Assembly (NCBI RefSeq): GCF_008274695.1
Contig: NZ_VTOU01000001.1
Location: forward strand, 1,054,001-1,118,000
Length of the DNA: 64,000 nt
DNA from: Sphingomonas montanisoli
GTDB taxonomy: Bacteria; Pseudomonadota; Alphaproteobacteria; Sphingomonadales; Sphingomonadaceae
Reading direction: 5' to 3'
Shown here piece by piece: positions 15,574 to 24,480 of this stretch (position 1 is the stretch's first letter; the number at the start of each line of letters is the position of its first letter). Under the pieces are notes generated by a model. It searched no databases. It was not told the DNA's origin and worked only from the letters and a program-made list of their open reading frames with translations. The translations under genes and the position numbers were made by a program.

Positions 15574-17643
15574 CTACTTCCGCTCGGCCGATCGCTGCAT
15601 CAGGTAGAGGCGCGTCGCTTCGATCTCTTCCTCGGACAATTTGCCCTTGAAGCTGATCATCCCGTTCGGGACCAGCGCGCCGTCGATCAGGACCGCATCG
15701 AACGATGCCTTCTCCGCGATCAGCGGCGAGCGGCGCAGATCGGGCAGGATGCCGCCGTCGGCCGAGGGGCCGTGGCAGACCATGCAATTGTCGGCATAGG
15801 TCACGCGACCCTTATCGAGCACTTCGGCCGAAGCCTGCGGCATGGGCGCGCGGAAGTCTGGATATTCGATCGGCTGATAGGGCGGCAGCTTTGCCTTGCC
15901 GTCGAGCCGGAAGACCAGCAGCCGGCCGTTGCGCCGCCCTTGCTGCGGCGCGAGGATGCCCGACGAAATTGCGGAACCACCCAGGCCCGCCATCACCGCG
16001 ACATATTGGACGCCCTTCACGGTGTAGGTGACGGGGCCAGCCATCACACCCGTGCCGACATCGCCCGAATCCCACAATTTCGCGCCATCATCCGCACCAT
16101 AAGCGAGGAAATGACCGGTCGCCGTGCCCTGGAACAGCAGGTCGCTGGCGGTCACCAGAATGCCGCCATTGAAGTTGGTCGGATAATCGACGCGCCATTT
16201 CTGTTTGTTCGCGATCGGATCCCACGCGACCAGCGCGCCGGTCCGCGACGCCGCGACCTTCTTGATGATCGCGGGATCATCGGGAAGTTTGCCCGCGCCC
16301 AGATTGGTGCCCATGTTCCACGAGCCAGGGCGGAATTTGAACTCCTTCGCGGGCGACAGCGGCGACAGGCTGTTCTCGGTCGTCGGGATATAGGCCAGGC
16401 GCTGCTTGGGGCTGTAGGCCATCGGATACCAATTGTGCGCGCCGTTGGGCCCGGGCAGCAGCGGGAATGGCTTGTCGCTGTTGAACCAGCGCGCGCCCGG
16501 CGCCTCGATCGGCCGGCCCGTCGCCATGTCGACGCCCGTCGCCCAGGTCTGCTTCGAATAGGGCGTGGCCGAGATCGGCTTTCCCGTCTGCCGGTCGATC
16601 ACATAGAAGAAGGCATTCTTCGGCGCGTGAAGGATGACCTTGCGATTGACGCCGTCGATCGGAAGATCGGCCAGGATGATCGACTGGGTTGAGGTATAGT
16701 CCCACGTGTCGCCCGGCGTTTCCTGATAGTGCCAGATATATTTGCCGGTGTCGGGATCGAGCGCGACGACCGATCCGATGAACAGGTTGTCGCCCTTCCC
16801 TTCCGATCGCACGCCCTGATTGTGGGGGCCGCCATTGCCGACGCCGATGTAGAGCCGGTTGAGATCGGCGTCATAGACGATCGAATCCCACACGGTCCCG
16901 CCGCCGCCCATCGTGTACCACTTGCCGAACCAGGTCTTGGTCGCCTCGGCCATCTGCGGATCGGATGCGGCGCCATCCGGGCCCTTCGCGGGATCGCCGG
17001 GGACGGTGTAGAAGCGCCAGACCTGCTTGCCGGTCGCCGCATCATAAGCGGTGACGTACCCGCGCACGCCATATTCGGCCCCGCCATTGCCGATGATCAC
17101 CTTCCCGCGGACGACGCGCGGCGCGCCCGTAATCGTATAAGGCTTGGTCGGATCGGTGGTCTGGACCGACCAGAGCTGCTTGCCGGTACGCCGATCGAGC
17201 GCGATCAGGCGGCCGTCGATCGTGCCGACGAACAGACGATCGCCATCGACCGCGGCGCCACGATTGACGACGTCGCAGCACGCATCGAAGCCACGCCCAC
17301 CCGGCACCTTGGGATCGAAGAACCAGATTTGCTTACCGGTGACGGCGTCGAACGCGCCGACCTTGCTCCACGCGGTCGTGACGTAGAGCCGGTCGCCGAC
17401 GACGATCGGGGTCGATTCCTGGCCGCGATCGGTATCGAACTCGTGAAACCAGGCAAGGCCGAGGCGCGAGACGTTCGTCTTGTCGATGGCGGTCAGCGGC
17501 GAATAGCGATCCTCGCCGGCGTTGAACCCGTGCATCGGCCAGCCGATGTCGCTGCCCGCGCCCATCTTCGCCGTGGCCACCGCCCCCATTGCGAGTCCCG
17601 TCGCGACCATGCCCGCCAGAACCCCGCGCCCGATCCGCTGCAT
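15574..17643 (-). CDS. PQQ-dependent quinohemoprotein alcohol dehydrogenase
   Basis: A 689-residue periplasmic enzyme oxidising primary or aromatic alcohols with PQQ, passing electrons to its own heme. ATG 17643 follows GAGGGGA and gives a signal peptide (GRGVLAGMVATGLAMGAVATA). Seen in order: the propeller start WPMHGFNAGEDRYSPL, the adjacent Cys pair in FDACCDVVNRG (residues ~122-123) that forms the ring disulfide over PQQ, the WDYTSTQ active-site segment, repeated W-docking motifs, and a C-terminal cytochrome c domain with CMVCH (residues ~620-624). This fused domain marks type II quinohemoprotein rather than methanol dehydrogenase. No PQQ biosynthesis or redox-partner genes are nearby. 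Confidence 0.93.
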   Translation of the reverse strand: MQRIGRGVLAGMVATGLAMGAVATAKMGAGSDIGWPMHGFNAGEDRYSPLTAIDKTNVSRLGLAWFHEFDTDRGQESTPIVVGDRLYVTTAWSKVGAFDAVTGKQIWFFDPKVPGGRGFDACCDVVNRGAAVDGDRLFVGTIDGRLIALDRRTGKQLWSVQTTDPTKPYTITGAPRVVRGKVIIGNGGAEYGVRGYVTAYDAATGKQVWRFYTVPGDPAKGPDGAASDPQMAEATKTWFGKWYTMGGGGTVWDSIVYDADLNRLYIGVGNGGPHNQGVRSEGKGDNLFIGSVVALDPDTGKYIWHYQETPGDTWDYTSTQSIILADLPIDGVNRKVILHAPKNAFFYVIDRQTGKPISATPYSKQTWATGVDMATGRPIEAPGARWFNSDKPFPLLPGPNGAHNWYPMAYSPKQRLAYIPTTENSLSPLSPAKEFKFRPGSWNMGTNLGAGKLPDDPAIIKKVAASRTGALVAWDPIANKQKWRVDYPTNFNGGILVTASDLLFQGTATGHFLAYGADDGAKLWDSGDVGTGVMAGPVTYTVKGVQYVAVMAGLGGSAISSGILAPQQGRRNGRLLVFRLDGKAKLPPYQPIEYPDFRAPMPQASAEVLDKGRVTYADNCMVCHGPSADGGILPDLRRSPLIAEKASFDAVLIDGALVPNGMISFKGKLSEEEIEATRLYLMQRSAERK

Positions 17644-17803
17644 CGCCGTCCCCTCGTCCCTGCCGGCGCTTGTTGATCCGGCGCCGATTGTCCTGTGCAT
17701 AGCCTGCCGCGACACCCTGACAAGCACACGCCTTTGCTCCCGAACGCCAAATTGTCGCCAGGCGCGACTTCGCTATGGTGGGCGCGACACCCGAGGAGCT
17801 TTG

Positions 17804-19387
17804 ATGGAACCGCTGCAACTGTTCGAACTGATGATCGCGATGCTGCTCGCGATCATCGCGCTCCACTATGGCGCACACCGGCTGGGTCTGCCGCCCGCAG
17901 TTGCGCTGCTGACGGGAGGCGCGCTGCTCGCCTTCCTGCCCGGCCTGCCGGTGATCGAACTCAATTCCGAACTGGTGCTGGTGATCTTCCTGCCGCCGTT
18001 GCTGATGGACGGCGCATGGTTCATCGCGCTGGGCCATCTCAAGCGGCACATGATCGGTATCCTCTCGCTCGCGGTCGGCGCGGTCGTATTCACCACTGCG
18101 GTCGTCGCGATCGTCACCCACGCCTTGTTCCCCGCCCTTCCATGGGCAGCGTGCGCGGCGCTGGGCGCGATCGTCTCGCCGCCCGACGCGGTATCGGCCC
18201 GCGCGGTTCTCCAGCGCGTGACCTTGCCGCGACGCCTGTCGATCCTGCTCGAAGGCGAAAGCCTGCTTAACGACGCCGCCGGCCTCGTCCTCTTCCGCTT
18301 CGCAATCGCGGCGGGGCTGACCGGCGCGTTCAGCGCCGGTGAGGCGATCGGCGGTTTCCTGCTGCTCGCGGCGGGCGGTCTTGCGGTCGGCGCGGCCGTG
18401 GGCGCCGCCTGGGTGCTGCTCGTCCGGCGGCTGGGCGATGATTATCTGATGATAGCCTCGTCGATCCTTGTCCCCTGGGCAGCCTATCTCCTCGCCGAGA
18501 CCGCGCATGTCTCGGGCGTGCTCGCGACGGTGGCAACCGGGTTGATCTGCGGCTGGTATCAGCATGTCGTCTTCCCCGCATCGGTGCGGATGCGCGGCAC
18601 CTCCTTCTGGGCGGTGATGATCTTCCTGATGGAAGCGTCGGTGTTCATGTTGATCGGATCGTCGCTGCGCGGGGTGATCGATCGCGTCGGCGGTGTCGAC
18701 GTGGTGGTGGCGCAGATGGCGGGCCCGGTCCTGCTGATCCTCCTCGCACTCACCGCTTCGCGCTTTGCGTGGATGTATGGTTCGGACGCGATAATCGCGC
18801 TCGTGCGGCGCCTGGGCATCCGCCGCTACACCGCCGTCGGCGCGCGCGGATCGACCGTTATCGCCTGGGCCGGCATGCGCGGCGTGGTGACGCTGGCGGT
18901 GGCGCTCAGCGTGCCGCAGGATTTCCCGGGCCGCGATCTGATGCTCGTCACCGCCTTCGCGGTCATCCTGGGCACCGTGCTGATCCAAGGAACGACCTTG
19001 GGCTGGCTGATCCGCAAGCTCAAACCCGCCGAAAGCGAAGACGATCGCCCCCGGCTCTCGCTCAGTCAGGCCGAAGCGTCGATCAGCCGGGCCCAGGTCG
19101 CGATGTTGGAGGAACGCGCCTATGACGCCAACGGCAAGCTGATCCACCCCCGCCTGCTCGACAGCTATCAGCGCCGCGCATCGATGACCGATCGCTATGT
19201 CGAGCAGGAAGCGGAGATGCGATCGGGCCTCGTCGCCCATTTCGACATGGTCCTCGAACTGGTCGCGGTTGGCCGTACCGAACTGATCCGCCTCCACCGC
19301 GCCGGCGACATCGACGAGGAGACTCTCCACGACCTCGAGCGCGATCTCGACCTCGAGGAACTGAGCGCTCACGCGCAGAAAAGTTAA
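17804..19387 (+). CDS. Na+/H+ antiporter, CPA1 (NhaP) family
   Basis: A 527-residue membrane exchanger. About twelve hydrophobic segments are followed by a ~110-residue cytoplasmic tail with charged helices ending LERDLDLEELSAHAQKS. The transport signatures are present: AIVSPPDAVSARAVLQRV (the PxDxV-type site) near residue 125 and LLEGESLLNDAAGLVLFRFA near residue 147 with the ND ion-binding pair. ATG 17804 is preceded by GAGGAG (17793-17798), so the longer open frame upstream is not used. It exchanges Na+ or K+ for H+ for pH and salt homeostasis. Divergent from the quinohemoprotein gene across 160 bases in which I see no further gene. Confidence 0.9.
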   Translation: MEPLQLFELMIAMLLAIIALHYGAHRLGLPPAVALLTGGALLAFLPGLPVIELNSELVLVIFLPPLLMDGAWFIALGHLKRHMIGILSLAVGAVVFTTAVVAIVTHALFPALPWAACAALGAIVSPPDAVSARAVLQRVTLPRRLSILLEGESLLNDAAGLVLFRFAIAAGLTGAFSAGEAIGGFLLLAAGGLAVGAAVGAAWVLLVRRLGDDYLMIASSILVPWAAYLLAETAHVSGVLATVATGLICGWYQHVVFPASVRMRGTSFWAVMIFLMEASVFMLIGSSLRGVIDRVGGVDVVVAQMAGPVLLILLALTASRFAWMYGSDAIIALVRRLGIRRYTAVGARGSTVIAWAGMRGVVTLAVALSVPQDFPGRDLMLVTAFAVILGTVLIQGTTLGWLIRKLKPAESEDDRPRLSLSQAEASISRAQVAMLEERAYDANGKLIHPRLLDSYQRRASMTDRYVEQEAEMRSGLVAHFDMVLELVAVGRTELIRLHRAGDIDEETLHDLERDLDLEELSAHAQKS

Positions 19388-19469
19388 AAAAGGAAAAGTA
19401 CGACACTTTCTTTGCGGCTCCGTTTCAACGGCGACGTCTTCCTATCGAGGGGTTTCGGGGGGAACGACG

Positions 19470-20225
19470 TTGGGCTGGAAGGCGTGGAGCATATCTGCGG
19501 TGCTGGGTGCGTTGGTGTCATCGGGGGCTTCGGCCGCAACGGACGCGGCTGATCCGACAGCGTTGCAGGGGCCGACGGTTGGGATCGATCCGCACTGGGC
19601 GATGGCCGGTCGCAACCAGCTCTGGCACAGCTATCGCGCATCGTCCGTAGGGGCGAGCCGGGTGCAGCGGCTGACGACGCTCACCGACATATCGTCGCTC
19701 GGCATCGTCCTGTTCACGATCGAGCGGCAGGCAAACCTGGGGCGCAAGGCGGACCGCCTCGGCGCGCGGCGCGAGCGGGAATCGCATTCGTCGATGCTCG
19801 TCACCTATGCGACCCCGTTCGAGGATGCGGGTCGGCTCTGGGTTTCGGCGGGGCTGAGCGCGCAGCGCAAACGGCTGATGACCGCGATCGTCGGCGGCCA
19901 TGTCATGAAGACCGGCGAGGCGAGCATCTCCGCCGGCTGGGTGCAGGACGATCATTGGCAGCTGAGCGCACGCTACCTGATCGATCAGCTGTCGAGCCGC
20001 CATGCCAATTGGCGCCGCGCGATCGAGCTTTCGGCCGGTGCGCGAGCCAGCGGCAGCAGCATGGTCGCGGGCATTTCGTACAGCCCCGACTTCCAGAATG
20101 CCGTGGCCCCCCGCGTCGGCATCGCCGCGCGACGCGATCGGATCGCAAGCGGCGATGCGCAGGTGATGACGATGTCCGGCCGCGACCGTTCGAGCATCGC
20201 ACTCTCCTTCAGCACGGGATTCTGA
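19470..20225 (+). CDS. Secreted, probably outer-membrane beta-barrel-like protein of unknown function
   Basis: A 251-residue protein starting at TTG 19470 behind a GGGGGGAA stretch. The N-terminus WSISAVLGALVSSGASAATDA is a signal peptide. The rest alternates short polar and hydrophobic strands with turns rich in Gly, Ser and Arg (LWVSAGLSAQRKRLM, EASISAGWVQDDHWQLSARY, SMVAGISYSPDF) and ends in Phe (SIALSFSTGF), the C-terminal signature of outer-membrane barrels. I do not recognise a family. It lies two bases before the EEP-type hydrolase and at the head of the envelope-glycan region, so a surface role is plausible but unproven. Confidence 0.65.
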   Translation: MGWKAWSISAVLGALVSSGASAATDAADPTALQGPTVGIDPHWAMAGRNQLWHSYRASSVGASRVQRLTTLTDISSLGIVLFTIERQANLGRKADRLGARRERESHSSMLVTYATPFEDAGRLWVSAGLSAQRKRLMTAIVGGHVMKTGEASISAGWVQDDHWQLSARYLIDQLSSRHANWRRAIELSAGARASGSSMVAGISYSPDFQNAVAPRVGIAARRDRIASGDAQVMTMSGRDRSSIALSFSTGF

Positions 20226-20227
20226 CG

Positions 20228-21313
20228 ATGATCCGCCCTGCGCCGCCGCGTTCGTCGCGCTCCCTCGCCCTGGTGCTTCTGCTCCTGGTCGCCGTGGCGA
20301 TCATGTTCACTGTGCGCCCTGCGCGCGGCGGCACCCCCAATCTGAACAGCGCGATCCCGATCGATCATCCGCTGTCGGTGATGACCTACAATGTCGAAGG
20401 ATTGCCCTTCCCGGCGCGGATCGGGCGTAGCAGATCGCTTGCCGCGATCGGCGAGCGGCTGCGTGAGTTGCGTAGCGTCGGGCGCCAGCCCCACATCGTG
20501 TTGCTGCAGGAAGCATTCTCCGAAGACGCCGCGAAGATCGGCGCGCTGGGCGGCTATCGCTATATTGCGGACGGGCCGTCGCGCGATCTGGCCGGCGCGC
20601 TGCCACGGACCGCCGCCGATATCGCCTTCGCGAACGAGGCGAGCCAGCTGAAGGGTGAGGCCGACGGCAAGTGGACCGGCAGCGGGCTGCGCATCCTGTC
20701 CGACTATCCGATCGTGGGCGTCAGGCGCATAGCCTTCCCCGCCTTTGCGTGCGGAGGCTTCGACTGCCTCGCCAACAAGGGCGCGGTCATGGCGCTGATC
20801 AAGGTACCCGCCCTTTCCGCGCCGGTCGCGGTGGTCGATACCCACCTCAATTCGCGCTACGCCGCTGGCGTCTCGTTCGATCGGTCGCTCTACGCCTATC
20901 ATCGCCAAGTCGACGCGCTCAGCGCCTTCCTGAAGGCCAATTATGTTTCGGGCGCACCGCTGATCGTCGCGGGCGACTTCAATATCGGCAAGGACAAGGC
21001 GCGCGCCGCTTATGTCGAACAGGCGGCCACGCGCTGGTGGAACGGCGCCGGTCAGACCGTGCTTCCCGACGCGATGCATGCCTGCGCCGCCGATGATGCG
21101 TGCGCGGCGGGCCTTTCGGACGATGCGCGTTATTCGATGAAGCGCCGTCGCGACTGGCAGTTCCTGGGCCATGGCGGCGGGATCGCATTCGACACCCGCC
21201 AGATCGCGACCCCCTTCGGCCATGAAGCCGACGGCACGATGCTGTCCGATCATGTCGGCTATATCGCTTATTATGACTGGCGGCGCCCTACGCTTGCGGG
21301 CCCACACACCTGA
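20228..21313 (+). CDS. Endonuclease/exonuclease/phosphatase (EEP) family protein, exported
   Basis: A 361-residue DNase I-fold hydrolase with an N-terminal membrane/signal segment (SLALVLLLLVAVAIMFTV). The full set of EEP motifs is visible: MTYNVEGLPF (Asn), LLQEAF (metal-binding Glu), VDTHLNSR, GDFNIG (Asp-Asn) and LSDHVGY (Asp-His pair at the end). The family includes sphingomyelinases, phosphoinositide phosphatases and nucleases. In a sphingolipid-making bacterium a lipid or phosphodiester substrate at the envelope is attractive, but this is inference. It begins two bases after the barrel-like gene, and its stop overlaps the next glycosyltransferase start (TGATG). Confidence 0.85.
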   Translation: MIRPAPPRSSRSLALVLLLLVAVAIMFTVRPARGGTPNLNSAIPIDHPLSVMTYNVEGLPFPARIGRSRSLAAIGERLRELRSVGRQPHIVLLQEAFSEDAAKIGALGGYRYIADGPSRDLAGALPRTAADIAFANEASQLKGEADGKWTGSGLRILSDYPIVGVRRIAFPAFACGGFDCLANKGAVMALIKVPALSAPVAVVDTHLNSRYAAGVSFDRSLYAYHRQVDALSAFLKANYVSGAPLIVAGDFNIGKDKARAAYVEQAATRWWNGAGQTVLPDAMHACAADDACAAGLSDDARYSMKRRRDWQFLGHGGGIAFDTRQIATPFGHEADGTMLSDHVGYIAYYDWRRPTLAGPHT

Positions 21314-22497
21314 TGCAGATGCGGCGTATGACTATGAAGGATCGTCGCTGGTATCGCCATGCCCCGCAGCGCGCGCGAACCACGATGGAGCGGCCGTTGC
21401 GGATCGGTATCGTACTGCATGATTTCGCGCTGGGCGGGACCGAGCGGATCGCGGTGCGCCTGGCGGTGGCCTGGGTCGAGGCCGGCGCGCGGGTGACGAT
21501 CTTCTGCGGATCGATGAACGGGCCACTGATCGGGCTTCTGCACCATTCGGTCGAGGTGATCAGCGCCAAGCCGGCGATTCCCCGGGGACCGGGATCGCGC
21601 CGCAAGCTGGGCAAGGCCGCCGCGGCATTCTGGTCACGGCAACCGGTCGATGCGCTGTTCGTCCCCGGTAACTTCCACTGGGAAACGGTGCCGGCGACCG
21701 CCGCTCTTCCCGCCGAGATCCGCCCGGCGATCATCGCGCAGGTCAGCGCCTCGCTCGACAAGCCGCAGCGCGGGCGACTGCGCCAATGGGGCTTCGGCCT
21801 GCGCATGCGTCGCTTGCTGCAGGGGGCCGACGCGATCGTCGCGCTGTTCGATCAGGCGCGCGATGCCGCCGATCGGATCGCCGGCGGGCGCCGCGCCACG
21901 ACGATCGCCCTGCCCGCACTGGCTGACGATGTCACATCGCCGCGCCCGATCCCATCCAACCGAACGATCATGGCGGCGGGACGGCTGGTCCCCGAAAAGG
22001 GCTTCGCCGACCTGATCGACGCCTTCGCTTTACTCGACGATCACGACGCCAGGCTGGTGATCGTCGGCGACGGCCCCGATCGCAAGGTGCTGATCGATCG
22101 GGCCGCCGCGCGCGGTGTGAGCGATCGCCTGATCCTGCCCGGCTATGTCGCCGATATTCGTCCCTGGCTGGATGATGCGCGGCTGTTCGTGCTGTCGTCG
22201 CATTTCGAAGGTTATCCGGCGGTGATGGTCGAAGCGCTGGCTGCTGGCCGTCCCGTCATTGCCACCCGTTGCACCGCGGCTGCCGCGCCGCTGATCGAAG
22301 GATCGGGCAGCGGCGCGGTCGTGCCGATCGGCGATCCGGCGGCCATGGCGCGCGCGATCGCGGCGCAACTCAAGGCACCTGATCCCGACCCGCGGATGCT
22401 GGCGGACTGCGTCGCTCACCACCGGATCGGCCCGGTCGCCGAAGCCTATATGGCATTGTTCGAACAGGCTTCGGCCGCACGGAAGATTGTAATCTAA
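21313..22497 (+). CDS. Glycosyltransferase, GT4 family
   Basis: A 394-residue GT-B fold sugar transferase. The N-terminal domain begins LRIGIVLHDFALGGTERIAV, typical of GT4 acceptor-binding halves; the C-terminal donor domain shows AAGRLVPEKGFADLIDAF, VGDGPDRKVL, LPGYVADIRPWLDDA and the donor-binding ESF-like segment SSHFEGYPAVMVEALAAGRPV. ATG 21313 overlaps the upstream stop; ATG 21385 (MERPLRIGIV) is an equally plausible start because the homologous part begins there. It is followed after 4 bases by a second GT4 gene, forming a glycan assembly set. Donor and acceptor are unknown. Confidence 0.9.
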   Translation: MQMRRMTMKDRRWYRHAPQRARTTMERPLRIGIVLHDFALGGTERIAVRLAVAWVEAGARVTIFCGSMNGPLIGLLHHSVEVISAKPAIPRGPGSRRKLGKAAAAFWSRQPVDALFVPGNFHWETVPATAALPAEIRPAIIAQVSASLDKPQRGRLRQWGFGLRMRRLLQGADAIVALFDQARDAADRIAGGRRATTIALPALADDVTSPRPIPSNRTIMAAGRLVPEKGFADLIDAFALLDDHDARLVIVGDGPDRKVLIDRAAARGVSDRLILPGYVADIRPWLDDARLFVLSSHFEGYPAVMVEALAAGRPVIATRCTAAAAPLIEGSGSGAVVPIGDPAAMARAIAAQLKAPDPDPRMLADCVAHHRIGPVAEAYMALFEQASAARKIVI

Positions 22498-22501
22498 GAT
22501 C

Positions 22502-23572
22502 ATGCGTATCGCTTATGTCATCAACTCCGTCGAAGGCGGGGGCGCGGCCCTGCCTGTACCGTCGATCGCCGAAGTCCTCCGCCGCACGGGCGCCGAAGTC
22601 CGGCTGTTCGCGCTCACATGCCGCGATGGCCGCGCCCTGCCCGCCATGGCTAATGTCGGGCTCGAAACGATCGTACGCGGCGGCGGCGAGAAGGATCATG
22701 GCGCGGCCCTCGCCTGGCTCGATCGGCAGATCGCCGAATGGCAACCGAGCCATTTATGGACCTCACTGACCCGCGCGACCCTGCTCGGCCAGATCGCAGG
22801 GCTCAGGCGCCGCATACCCGTCGTCAGCTGGCAGCATGCCGCTTATCTCAAGCCCGCCAACCGCCGCCTGCTACGCACGACCCAGCGGCTGTCGCGGTTG
22901 TGGATCGGCGATTCCGATCGCGTGACGCAACTGAGCGCCGAACGGCTGGGGATCGGCCAGGAACGGCTGGTCACCTGGCCGATCTTCCGCGCAGATCCCG
23001 CCGCACCGCTGGCGCGGGTCTGGAGCCCGGGGGAGACGGTGCGGATCGGCACGCTCGGCCGGCTCCATCCGGTCAAAGGCTATGACGTGCTGATCGATGC
23101 ACTCGCACGGCTGAAGGACCACCCCGTCTCGCACGAACTGATCATCGGTGGCGACGGCGGCGAGCGTGCGGCTCTGGAAACGGCAGTACGCGCGGCGGGC
23201 CTCTCCAATGTCCGGTTTGCGGGCTATGTCGGCGATCCGCGCGGCTTCCTCGCCGATATCCACCTCTATGCGCAGCCGTCTCGGTCCGAAGGCTTCTGCG
23301 TTGCCGCACATGAGGCGATGCAGGCCGGGCTGCCCGTCGTCGCAAGCGCGGTCGGCGAGATGCCCAACAGCATCGCCGAAGGGCAGACTGGCTGGACCGC
23401 CTTTCCGGGGGATGCGGATGCGCTGACGAAGGCGCTGCGTACCGCTCTTTCCCGTCCCGAACGGTTCGCACCGATGGGAATGGCCGGGCGTACCCGCGTC
23501 CTCGACCGTTTCGGTCCGGAGAATTTCGAAGCGATCGGCCGCTCGATCGTCGAGCGAATGGCGAGCTTCTAG
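22502..23572 (+). CDS. Glycosyltransferase, GT4 family
   Basis: A 356-residue GT-B enzyme. MRIAYVINSVEGGGAALPVP is the acceptor-domain start; the donor domain has IGTLGRLHPVKGYDVLIDAL, IGGDGGERAALE, FAGYVGDPRGFLADI and QPSRSEGFCVAAHEAMQAG, the E-x7-E donor motif. It lies 4 bases after the other GT4 gene and ends convergently with the GINT1-N-like gene, with which its TAG stop shares the palindrome CTAG (23569-23572). Probably adds one sugar to a membrane-linked glycan that is later moved by the flippase at 25794; the sugar is unknown. Confidence 0.9.
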   Translation: MRIAYVINSVEGGGAALPVPSIAEVLRRTGAEVRLFALTCRDGRALPAMANVGLETIVRGGGEKDHGAALAWLDRQIAEWQPSHLWTSLTRATLLGQIAGLRRRIPVVSWQHAAYLKPANRRLLRTTQRLSRLWIGDSDRVTQLSAERLGIGQERLVTWPIFRADPAAPLARVWSPGETVRIGTLGRLHPVKGYDVLIDALARLKDHPVSHELIIGGDGGERAALETAVRAAGLSNVRFAGYVGDPRGFLADIHLYAQPSRSEGFCVAAHEAMQAGLPVVASAVGEMPNSIAEGQTGWTAFPGDADALTKALRTALSRPERFAPMGMAGRTRVLDRFGPENFEAIGRSIVERMASF

Positions 23573-24477
23573 GCGCGCACCCGGCGGAGGAGCTTTTTCG
23601 TCTCGCGCGCAATCTCGATCGACAGGCCATGCGCCGATAGCTCGGTGCGCTTCGCGTCGATCAACGTCACCGGTCCCGCCGCGGCCAGCGTGTGCAGCCC
23701 TTCGACATAAGGCGCGAAGTCGGCCGGCGCGCGGATCGGCAGGCACGCCTCCGCCTCGAAGCGGTCGGGGGTGAGGATCGGGATCGCGAGCGGGCGGATC
23801 GCGCCGCCATAGGTCGCCGAACAATCCTGCACCGGCAGAACCACCTGCCCGTCGAGCAGGAACGGCGTGCCGCCCGGGCGCGAACTGGTGATGTCGACAC
23901 GCACCGGGTTCATCGGGTGCGGGCGCCACGGCCCGGTCAGCTTCTCGGCGAAGGCGACGTGAAGCGCGCTCATCTTGTCGGGCTCGCGGCTGGCCGATGT
24001 GTAGAACAGCCACCACAGGCCTTCGTGGAACAACGGCGTCGCATCGACGGGCACATGATCGAGGACGATCTCATGTGCCGGCTCCCAGCGGAACGGGAAG
24101 TCGACCGCGCGGTACAGCGTCAGCCTGTTGGAACGATGCGCCTCGGGCAGCATCCACGTCTCGCCATCGGCTTCGAACACGAATGGATAGGACAGATGCC
24201 ACGGCTCCTCGATCACCATCCGTCGATCGATCAGCGTGAAGTCGTGGTCATAGACCAGCACCTCGATCGCGCCGACGCGGACGCGATAGTCGTAAGTCTC
24301 GACGAACAGATACAGCTTGTCGTCGCGCCACAGGCCGAAGGGATCGGCGATGAACCGGAACGACCCCATCGGCGGCAGCCAGCTTATGTCGAAACCCTCG
24401 ACCGTGCCGCGCGCCACGATCTGATCGATCGTCGCCGACACGATCGCCGGCCGCCAGATGTCCTTGCGCAATCCCAT
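23569..24477 (-). CDS. GINT1 N-terminal-domain-like protein (five-bladed propeller fold)
   Basis: A 302-residue protein with FRFIADPFGLWRDDKLYLFVE near residue 42, then WHLSYPFVFEADGETWMLPEA near residue 93 and the repeated Trp/Asp blade pattern of GH43-like propellers (DATPLFHEGLWWLFYTSAS). I recognise this as the domain found at the N-terminus of plant glucosamine inositolphosphorylceramide transferase 1 and in bacterial glycan loci. It has no signal peptide. It starts 3 bases after the CDP-glycerol transferase-like gene, so they form one operon. Catalytic activity is uncertain: it may be a glycosyltransferase partner or a glycan-binding module. Confidence 0.7.
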   Translation of the reverse strand: MGLRKDIWRPAIVSATIDQIVARGTVEGFDISWLPPMGSFRFIADPFGLWRDDKLYLFVETYDYRVRVGAIEVLVYDHDFTLIDRRMVIEEPWHLSYPFVFEADGETWMLPEAHRSNRLTLYRAVDFPFRWEPAHEIVLDHVPVDATPLFHEGLWWLFYTSASREPDKMSALHVAFAEKLTGPWRPHPMNPVRVDITSSRPGGTPFLLDGQVVLPVQDCSATYGGAIRPLAIPILTPDRFEAEACLPIRAPADFAPYVEGLHTLAAAGPVTLIDAKRTELSAHGLSIEIARETKKLLRRVRA

Positions 24478-24480
24478 CGA

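Noticed and set aside
17333-19372. A 679-residue minus-strand frame opposite the Na+/H+ antiporter
   Set aside because: Rich in Arg, Asp, Gln and His with no fold signature; shadow of the antiporter.
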